From Gordionus sp. m RMFG-2023 (lineage: Eukaryota > Nematomorpha > Gordioida > Chordodea > Parachordodidae): a stretch of DNA of 64,000 nucleotides. Shown piece after piece: positions 24,201 to 64,000 of this stretch; within the stretch, counting starts at the first letter, position 1, and every line of letters begins with the position of its first letter. The stretch covers positions 12,772,052 to 12,836,051 of the forward strand of contig NC_088776.1 of NCBI RefSeq assembly GCF_954871325.1. The letters run 5' to 3'. The position numbers and the translations under genes are program-made. A model generated the notes under the pieces. The model saw only the letters and a program-made list of their open reading frames with translations. It was not told the DNA's origin and made no database searches.

Positions 24201-25913
24201 GACTGCTATCCAGGTCCTTCCTAAGAGTGCAATCTTATCACTCTGGACTACATAAGCAGTTAAGATTTGACTTTTGTCTTCGAATTTTGCCTTGACTTTG
24301 GTAGTTCCTAAAACATTTATTGTGTTTCCATCATAACCAGTTAATTTAATATCTGATTTATTTAAGATTTTTACTCCAATCTTTTTCGCGATATGAATCG
24401 GTAGAATACTATACTTTGACCCGGTGTCGATCTGCATCAAAATAGGCACGTCGTTCAAATATACCGTGACCTTATAAGCATCGTTAGCTGTGTAATTATT
24501 ATCGGTATCCATATTGTTTATGTCTAAATTGTATAAATTATATTCTTTTCTTTCTAGTTTGTCATTATCATCTTCTTTTATCTCTTCTATATTTACAGTG
24601 TTTACTTTATTTGTATATCGTGATTGATTATTGTCGTTGTTATGATATTTATAATTGCATACTTGATTAGTTCCTCGATTTCCAATATTATGATTATCGT
24701 TATATCTTTGAATACATCTTGAATCGTTATAATGTCTGTTATATCTGTAATTATAATCATTATTAAATCTATTATTATTATAGTCATTTTTAATATAACT
24801 AGCTCTATTATCAAATCTCGAAGAATTATTGTACGATCCTGGATAGTTTGCTCTGACGTTGTAATAATTCGCGTTATAATTCTGATATCTAGGGTTGTAA
24901 TTATTTCCTTGGAAACTGGGGTTATAATTATTTCCTTGATAAATATTTCTTTGAAAGTCATGGCCTCTTGCTGTCCATCGTTGTCTGTTATCGTTATTCG
25001 ATCGTGGATTATGTCTATCGTCGTATCTGACCACCTGTTTGTTTTCTTCAACTTTTATGCCTCTTTGTCTTTCCAAATGTTTTACGCTTGTCTTCAGTCC
25101 AATTGATGTAACTTTCATTTTTACCTTGTACAGCTGCATTGAATAATAACAATTTCGAACTTGTAGATTTCCTCGGGTGTAATAACCTAAATTTTTCAAT
25201 CAATATCGATGGATTGATGAAATCGGTAGGTGAACATATCGATTTGAGCTTGATGTATTCTTCGTCTGGTAGTCTTCTTGTGAAGGATCCTGCTTTTTCG
25301 ATATCAGAGATCTGAGCATCGTTGAATATGTCTTCGAAACGACTTAGAAAAACATCGCCATTACCTGTGTATGTTGGAAATTCAATATTAATATTAACAT
25401 TATTATTTGAGGTCTGTTTCATAATTTATAATTTACAATATCCTTATTTCTCTATTTTATAGTATTGGATTTTATAAAAATTTTAAGAAGTTAATTTATA
25501 TTTAATATTTTAGAAAATTTTACTGCCACCATAAAAAGGTTGCAGAAATCAAAAGCAGAAAATAAATGTTATAAACGTATATTACGTCAATTTATTGATA
25601 TTTAAATTAAAAAAATATAATGATCACATATTCAAAAATAGTTTGCTATATATATTGACAATGTAATTTATCATAAATTGATCTTTTTTTAAAAAGTTAA
25701 AAATAAAAAATTGAATATTAGTTTGTTAAGTAAATTGATTTATAAAATATAAAATTTAATATTAGTTTATAAACAAATTGATTTAAAATAAAAAAAGTTG
25801 TTTTTAACAAAAAGAAAGAAACAATTTTTATTACATTTGAAATATTTAAGTTACGCCATAAATGACTTAAGGATAAAAAAAAAATAATTTTTTAAAGTTA
25901 ATATTATTTAACA
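20898..25913 (-). mobile_element. Ty3/Gypsy unit 3 of the array (pol broken)
   Basis: Indistinguishable by eye from unit 2 over the spans compared, including both LTRs, at a period of 4636 bp. About one break in pol, shared with units 2 and 4. Confidence 0.9.
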
Positions 25914-28900
25914 TTTCACACTTTTTTTTATATTTTTTATTTGCCCTCTGTCTATAATTTAGTTGTATGTCATTCTTGCTCGTTAGCCCCTTCGTTGATC
26001 TTTTGTACGTTTTATCTATTTAGTTCCACACACAAAAAAACTAATTTTGTTTTAATATAAGGAAAAAAAAGAAAAAAAATTTTATTATCAAATTTAATTC
26101 ATTATAAAATTTTCAAATTTTCTAGGCAACACACTATTTCTAACTGGTCTTTGAACGTTGCGATTCTGATCATTTACTTGTACGTTTTGGTTTCTTGGTT
26201 CATCACCTCCCCTTCTAAAATTCAATGTATAAGGTGATGCATTATTATTAACATTCGCTTTAAAAACTGTTGCACCATTAGAAGAAAGTTCTACATTAGT
26301 TGATCTTCTTTTTATTTGGTCCAAGTGTCTTTTTATAATTTTGTTCCCAGTATCTATATCATACAACAAATTTCCGTTTTTGCGCATTATTGTACCTTTT
26401 TCCCAATTATTATCTTTAAAAGTTTTATACCATATGCTGTCTCCTATTTCTATATCCCTATCTATTGATATCTTGCGATTTAGTATATGATCTCTTTCAT
26501 CCCTCGGTTTTATCAACTCCCATTTTGTCCTAATCATTCTGGAGAACATTACTTCGCTTGGTATTTTGTTGGTCGTTGCGTTGGGTGTATTACGATAATT
26601 AAAAAGAAACTTTTCTAGAGCTATGTCTACGTCTATTTTATTATTATTTTCCATATTCCTTTTCATATTCATTTTCATTGATCTAATCATACGCTCACAT
26701 TGGCCATTGGACTGATGGTGGTGAGGTGCGGTGAGCAAGTGTTCGATTTCGTGATCTTCACAAAATTTCTTAAATAATTTACTGGTAAAGTTAGTTCCAT
26801 TATCACTGACTATTCTATTAGGTATACCAAATAAACTTATTATTTTCATCAATTCTTTAATCGTTGATTCCGTAGTTGTGTTTCTCATTCTCCTAATAAT
26901 AGGAAATTTGCTGAAGGCGTCAACACATACCATAAAATTATTATCTTTGAACTCTGCAAAGTCTATGTGTACGCGCTCGAATACTTTCGTTGCTGTTTCC
27001 CATGGGTTTTGAATATTATGAGGATTGTCTGCGTATTTATTGCAAGCATCGCAATTCTTTACCTCCTGATCTATGTCTGCATTTAAACCAGGCCACCACA
27101 GATACTCTCTCGCTAATGATTTTGTTTTTCCAGCACCGAGATGCCCATTATGCAACTCTTGCAAAATCTCTTTTCTCATACCTTTCGGTATTATGATCCT
27201 ATTCTCTTTAAAAAGGCAACCTTTGATTAAACTCAATTCCAATACCATATTTTTATACGTTTTGTTCTTTATCTGCTCATGATTCCTTATATCATTAATT
27301 ACTTCCATTAGTTCTTGATCAATATTAGTTTCTTTAACTATTCTTTTAAAATTTATTGGTGTGTCCCAAAAATTGTCATCAATTATTTCGTCATCTAACT
27401 TTTGTACCATCTCTTCTGTATTCATTAGTGGTAATCTGGACAAACAGTCTGGTACAATATTTCGTTTCCCGGGTCTGTGAACTATCGTAAAGTCATGCGC
27501 TCCCATAGCCAAGTTCCATTTTTGGAGTCGCATTGATATGGAAGAATTGTCCTTGAGTCCCTTCGTAAATATATACACGAGTGGCTTGTGGTCGGTAATT
27601 ATTACAAATCTTGTGCCTATTAAATACTCCTGGAATTTTTTAACCGCGTAAATTACCGACAAAGCTTCTCTTTCGATATTGGTATAATTTAACTCTGATT
27701 TCAATAGTGCTCTTGACGCGAAAGCGATAGGTTTTTCTTTGCCATCACCCTCAATATGAAATAAGACTGCGCCTAAACCTTTCTTTGAAGCAACAGTTGC
27801 AATGCCCACTGGTAGATCCGGGTTATAAAAATTTAACGTAGCCGGAGTGCTTATGAGTTTTTTTAGGTAATCAAAGCTTTCTTGATGTGTACTATCCCAT
27901 GACCACTTGTCTTTATTTACTATTTTGTATAAGGGATCGGCGATGTCAGCAAAATTGCACAGAAATTTTCGATAATAGCTCGCCATCCCCAAAAAAGTTG
28001 CCAATTCTTCTTTTGTCTTAGGTTCCGGCATATTAGAAATAGCCTTTATTTTATCTGCGTTCGGATGGATTCCATTGTCGTCTATATCGTGACCTAGAAA
28101 CCGTAGTTTTTTTTTAAAAAATATACTCTTTGTGAAGTTTGGTGTAAGCCCATACTTTGATATTTTGTCTTTTTATGTTGTTCACCTGAGCTTCATCATC
28201 CTCCCCAGTAATCAATAAGTCATCAATATAAAACACGACGTCTTTCATGTTCCCGAAAATATTATCCATGGTTTGTTGGAATATTGCTGACGAAGTTTTT
28301 AATCCAAACGGAAGTCTTGTAAACCTGAAATAGCCTTTATGAGTTGAAATAGTGAAAAAATCTCTTGATTCTTTGTGTATTGGAACTTGAAGAAATGCAT
28401 TTTTAAAGTCGATCTTTGTAAATTTCTTGCCTTTCGATAACTTTGCCATAAGGTCATTGATGCGTGGAATTGGGTACTTGAAATCCTCTAACGCAGGATT
28501 AATAGTATTCTTGAAGTCAACACATAGCCGAATTGAACCATCGCTCTTGACAACAGGAGTGAGAGGACTGGCCCATCTTACCTCTTCAACAGGTTCAATT
28601 ATTTTGTCACTTATCCACTTCTGTAGTTCTTTTGTAACCAAGTCAATTCTTGAATAAGGTACACGCCTGGGAGGTATGATTTTCGGTGTAGCACCTTGTT
28701 TTAGATGTTGTTTGACATAATTGCATAGTATTGGTTTCTTGCTAAGTTTTGACTCGCATTGTTTGATCAGTTCTTGAATAGTATTGTCATAATCTTCTTC
28801 GACTAAGTTTACAAATCTATCTAGTATATTTCTAAAGACTGCTATCCAGGTCCTTCCTAAGAGTGCAATCTTATCACTCTGGACTACATAAGCAGTTAAG

Positions 28901-30547
28901 ATTTGACTTTTGTCTTCGAATTTTGCCTTGACTTTGGTAGTTCCTAAAACATTTATTGTGTTTCCATCATAACCAGTTAATTTAATATCTGATTTATTTA
29001 AGATTTTTACTCCAATCTTTTTCGCGATATGAATCGGTAGAATACTATACTTTGACCCGGTGTCGATCTGCATCAAAATAGGCACGTCGTTCAAATATAC
29101 CGTGACCTTATAAGCATCGTTAGCTGTGTAATTATTATCGGTATCCATATTGTTTATGTCTAAATTGTATAAATTATATTCTTTTCTTTCTAGTTTGTCA
29201 ATATCATCTTCTTTTATCTCTTCTATATTTACAGTGTTTACTTTATTTGTATATCGTGATTGATTATTGTCGTTGTTATGATATTTATAATTGCATACTT
29301 GATTAGTTCCTCGATTTCCAATATTATGATTATCGTTATATCTTTGAATACATCTTGAATCGTTATAATGTCTGTTATATCTGTAATTATAATCATTATT
29401 AAATCTATTATTATTATAGTCATTTTTAATATAACTAGCTCTATTATCAAATCTCGAAGAATTATTGTACGATCCTGGATAGTTTGCTCTGACGTTGTAA
29501 TAATTCGCGTTATAATTCTGATATCTAGGGTTGTAATTATTTCCTTGGAAACTGGGGTTATAATTATTTCCTTGATAAATATTTCTTTGAAAGTCATGGC
29601 CTCTTGCTGTCCATCGTTGTCTGTTATCGTTATTCGATCGTGGATTATGTCTATCGTCGTATCTGACCACCTGTTTGTTTTCTTCAACTTTTATGCCTCT
29701 TTGTCTTTCCAAATGTTTTACGCTTGTCTTCAGTCCAATTGATGTAACTTTCATTTTTACCTTGTACAGCTGCATTGAATAATAACAATTTCGAACTTGT
29801 AGATTTCCTCGGGTGTAATAACCTAAATTTTTCAATCAATATCGATGGATTGATGAAATCGGTAGGTGAACATATCGATTTGAGCTTGATGTATTCTTCG
29901 TCTGGTAGTCTTCTTGTGAAGGATCCTGCTTTTTCGATATCAGAGATCTGAGCATCGTTGAATATGTCTTCGAAACGACTTAGAAAAACATCGCCATTAC
30001 CTGTGTATGTTGGAAATTCAATATTAATATTAACATTATTATTTGAGGTCTGTTTCATAATTTATAATTTACAATATCCTTATTTCTCTATTTTATAGTA
30101 TTGGATTTTATAAAAATTTTAAGAAGTTAATTTATATTTAATATTTTAGAAAATTTTACTGCCACCATAAAAAGGTTGCAGAAATCAAAAGCAGAAAATA
30201 AATGTTATAAACGTATATTACGTCAATTTATTGATATTTAAATTAAAAAAATATAATGATCACATATTCAAAAATAGTTTGCTATATATATTGACAATGT
30301 AATTTATCATAAATTGATCTTTTTTTAAAAAGTTAAAAATAAAAAATTGAATATTAGTTTGTTAAGTAAATTGATTTATAAAATATAAAATTTAATATTA
30401 GTTTATAAAAAATTGATTTAAAATAAAAAAGGTTGTTTTTAACAAAAAGAAAGAAACAATTTTTATTACATTTGAAATATTTAAGTTACGCCATAAATGA
30501 CTTAAGGATAAAAAAAAAATAATTTTTTAAAGTAATATTATTTAACA
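25534..30547 (-). mobile_element. Ty3/Gypsy unit 4 of the array (pol broken)
   Basis: Same as units 2 and 3 apart from a rare substitution in the basic Asn-rich region and a slightly divergent outer LTR (30170-30547), which is the 5' LTR of the whole array. About one break in pol, shared with units 2 and 3. Confidence 0.9.
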
Positions 30548-30810
30548 ATAATCTTTATATGTTAAAAAAAATAATCTGAATTCGTTAAAAAAATTAATAT
30601 TATCGTTAAGAAGAATTACTATTATATTTACTACGTTAAAAAATTTACTATTATTTTACTAAGTTAAAAAATTTACAATTATTTTTACCACGTTAAAAAA
30701 TTTACTATTAATTTTACTACGTTAAAAAATTTACTATTATTTTTACTATGTTAAAAAATATTTTTACTACGTTAAAAAATTACTATTATATTTACTACGT
30801 TGAGGGAAGC
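30548..30810. repeat. Short A+T-rich satellite, about 30-bp unit
   Basis: Degenerate tandem copies of a unit like ttactacgttaaaaaat (plus ttactattattt) run from about 30620 to 30805, directly beside the outer LTR. Unit length varies slightly between copies. Confidence 0.7.
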
Positions 30811-32331
30811 AAATTGAATGTTACTAATTTTTTAAATAAATAAAGAGAAAATCATGCTAATGTATTTGTAATTTTACGATTAAAAAATAAGCAGGGGGAG
30901 CTAATAAAAAAAATGCTTATTATTTTAATAAATAAAAGGAAAAAATTTTTTTTAAATATGTTTACCTTACTTTTTTAAATAAAAATTTTTTTCTTTTTTA
31001 AATGCAATAATTTTGTTTAATAATTGTAATTATTATTGAAAATAAGATTATCTAGTATAAAAAGTAAATAAATCTATAGCTATATACTATATCAGAGGTA
31101 TCTGTATCCTACTTTTTAAGATACATTTTTATATACTTTTATTTAACACTTTTTTATCAAAAAAATAAAAATATTTAAGAGCTAATTTATCTCATATGTA
31201 TGAGCATATAATTTAAATAAATATGTATTATAAAAATATTAAGACTAATATAATAAAAAAAAATATATAATATTAAAACTTATATATAAAAAAAGATATA
31301 AATATTAATTTTTTCTCATATATATCTATATATATATCAGTTCAAGATTGCGAAGGATATTTTTATTATGCAAAGGAATTTATAAATCTTTGCTTAGCCA
31401 TTACGCCCATTAATTATAAGCACAAAATTATTTTAAGAAATAAATTTATTTAGAATTTTGTAAAATAATTTCATAGATATACCGCTACTTTTAATGAATA
31501 AATTATAAGTTTAATGTAAAAAAAAAATTTTTTTAAATCTATTTTTGATTTTGATTGAAAAAAACTTAGTAAAAAATTAAAATCTAGCAATAACTTTTAT
31601 AATTCAGTACTTGATCAATTTACTCAAAGAGAAATACGATTAATACTTTTTTCATTATATCAATTTTTTACGGTTTAACTAATAAATATAATTATCGATT
31701 GCCCCTCTAGTAGTAAACTTGACGCTTCGTCACTGTTTTATAAAAAATCTAATATAGATCAAGGCCTAAAATAAGTAGGCCTAAAGTAAAGACCTTAGAT
31801 AAATATGTTTAGTGGGTCTACCGTTTAATCCCTCTCCCCTCCCCCCATTTCATTAGCAAAATCTTCGCTATGCCTATGAGTAGGACGTTTATATTTAATT
31901 ATGCAAATATACATAATTAAGCTAATTTGTATAAATAACCTGAATTTTCGATATTTAAGAAATCCCCAATATCTTGATGTTTAAGAAAGAGAAAAATTTG
32001 GAGGCAACATACCTAAGATTTTCTCTCCTATTCCCCCCACCCCTTCACCTTCCATTCATATGACACTAAATGCCCTCTCATCTTTTATATTATTATAATT
32101 GTGTTCTTTATATGTAGATAAGTTTTTAATTATATATATTATATCATCACCCTTTATTTATTTTATAAGTAATAAAAGCATGGTGATTGATGGTGCATAA
32201 AATAAAATAAATTCGATTTTTTTATATATATTTTTACTTTTTTTGCACCTTGTCATTGGCTCTTTAAAAAATTGCCTTCAGGGTTCTTATTAATAATTAA
32301 ATAGTATTAAAAATTCATATCATATACAAAA
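30811..32331. other. Upstream region of the NEDD4-like gene; no promoter element can be assigned
   Basis: Extremely A+T-rich, so TATA-like strings are everywhere and uninformative. A C-rich repeat end lies at about 31840-31885 and another C-rich patch at 32025-32060. No open frame of interest was seen. Any 5' untranslated exon cannot be located by eye. Confidence 0.4.
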
Positions 32332-63227
<30,896 letters not shown>

Positions 63228-63314
63228 ATACACGAACGACTTTGTAAATGTCCAGAATTATCTAAACTAATGGGATTTTTTATAAAATTTATTTTTTTTT
63301 AAAAAAAAAAATTT

Positions 63315-63320
63315 AATAAA
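63315..63320 (+). terminator. Candidate poly(A) signal (AATAAA) of the NEDD4-like gene
   Basis: The first AATAAA after the stop codon, about 88 bases downstream. Position and sequence are right, but the composition makes chance occurrence likely. Confidence 0.45.
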
Positions 63321-63467
63321 ATTATTATCATTATAAAGAAAGCTCAATTTTTCAAAAAAAAATGTATTTAAAAATTATATATATTTTTTTTTTATATAAT
63401 ATTACCATATTGACAGAATGATTATTTATTTTGCGAAACGATTATCATAAAAAAATGATACTATATG

Positions 63468-63647
63468 CTATTAAGTAATGTTAAACGGTTCGATTAAGAT
63501 TTTAGCCAAAATAATATTACGCAAGCCTCGAGATTTTGCTAATAGATGTCCAAACCTTTCTGCCATCTATGAGCAAAATCTCCAGACTTTGCATAATATT
63601 TTTTGTTTAAAATATTGGGTTAGCCGTTTAACAACGCTATTATTAAG
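63468..63647. mobile_element. hAT-type MITE (63476-63639), TAGTGTTGTTAAA family, downstream of the NEDD4-like gene
   Basis: Ends taatgttaaacggttcg and agccgtttaacaacgcta are inverted with small differences. Flanks ctattaag (63468-63475) and ttattaag (63640-63647) match at seven of eight positions. The interior (caagcctcgagattttgc, caaaatctccagac) matches the 56154 copy. Confidence 0.72.
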
Positions 63648-64000
63648 AATTAACAAAACACCTCTTTACGGCGCAGTATTATTACATATGAGACTGATTA
63701 TAGTTTTATTACTAAGTTAATTCAATTAAAATTTCTTTTTTTTAAAAAAATATTATACATAATATAATAACATTTTTTGTCATTATGGGCCATATTGTCC
63801 TAAAAGTATTTATAAAATTATACCAGCACATAGTCGTTAAATTTTTTTTAGAAATGTATTGTATATATTTTTCATTGATTATTAAAAACTTAATTCTAGA
63901 TCGCATTTAATATAATATATAAAATTATTTACTGATCACATTTTTAATTATTATTTTTTTTAATAGGTTATATATGTGTCATAATTTTTAAAGGAATCAG

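Larger units (their letters stand above)
11619..30547 (-). mobile_element. Tandem array of four Ty3/Gypsy LTR retrotransposon units sharing single LTRs
   Basis: Five LTRs of about 379 bp alternate with four internal regions, all on the - strand. LTRs: 11619-11997, 16262-16641, 20898-21277, 25534-25913 and 30170-30547. The repeat period is 4643 bp for the first step and exactly 4636 bp for the others. The LTR begins TGTTAAATAATATT (- strand sense) and is preceded by a purine-rich AAAAAAAAGTGTGAAA tract. A TGGTGGCAG primer-binding-like site follows its other end. The three inner LTRs look identical. The two outer LTRs each differ from them by a few bases, and differently. No target duplication is evident at the outer limits (ctttg on the left, ataat on the right). 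Units 2-4 are almost identical and share about one break in pol; unit 1 looks whole. The array separates the two host genes and lies antisense to them. Confidence 0.93.

Overview
The window is very A+T-rich eukaryotic DNA from an invertebrate-type animal genome. The evidence is spliced host genes with kilobase introns, GT-AG junctions, animal-specific protein architectures, and many hAT-type, Tc1/IS630-type, LINE and Ty3/Gypsy elements. I cannot place the species or phylum from the sequence alone. No rRNA, tRNA or CRISPR array was recognised.

Layout. (1) 1-1716: right part of a decayed DNA transposon of a family I cannot assign. (2) 1717-5035: gene-poor, with a clean 763-bp hAT-type MITE. (3) 5036-6282: last four exons of a PIP4P/TMEM55 (phosphatidylinositol-4,5-bisphosphate 4-phosphatase) gene on the + strand; its 5' exons were not found here. 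(4) 6283-11618: intergenic DNA with small inverted-repeat elements, oligo-C tracts and a hAT remnant. (5) 11619-30547: four Ty3/Gypsy units head-to-tail on the - strand, sharing single LTRs (LTR-int-LTR-int-LTR-int-LTR-int-LTR, period 4636 bp for units 2-4 and 4643 bp for unit 1). The first unit looks whole; the other three are near-identical and share about one break. (6) 30548-32331: short satellite, then A+T-rich DNA upstream of a gene. (7) 32332-63227: a complete 16-exon NEDD4-family HECT ubiquitin ligase on the + strand (1333 codons, C2 - three WW - HECT). All exon phases agree and the catalytic Cys lies 33 residues from the C-terminus. The protein carries long Asn/Ser-rich insertions in the C2 domain and at two places in the HECT N-lobe.

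The NEDD4 introns are a catalogue of small hAT-type elements, several still flanked by recognisable 8-bp target duplications. They fall into two main terminal-repeat families: TAGTGTTGTTAAA... and TAGAGATCTGCA.../TGCAGATCTCTA. The most striking is a 2924-bp member at 44478-47401 with a perfect 8-bp duplication. Its two arms are tandem arrays of a roughly 110-bp unit in opposite orientation. A second large palindrome (51645-54254) has two inverted arms, each carrying a BED-finger hAT remnant, around a spacer with a retroelement gag-like fragment. A Tc1/IS630-type transposon, a LINE fragment and a second copy of the unassigned transposon from the left edge are also present.

The two host genes point the same way and are separated by the antisense retrotransposon array. 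I see no functional link between them beyond neighbourhood, although both families act on endosomal/lysosomal membranes.
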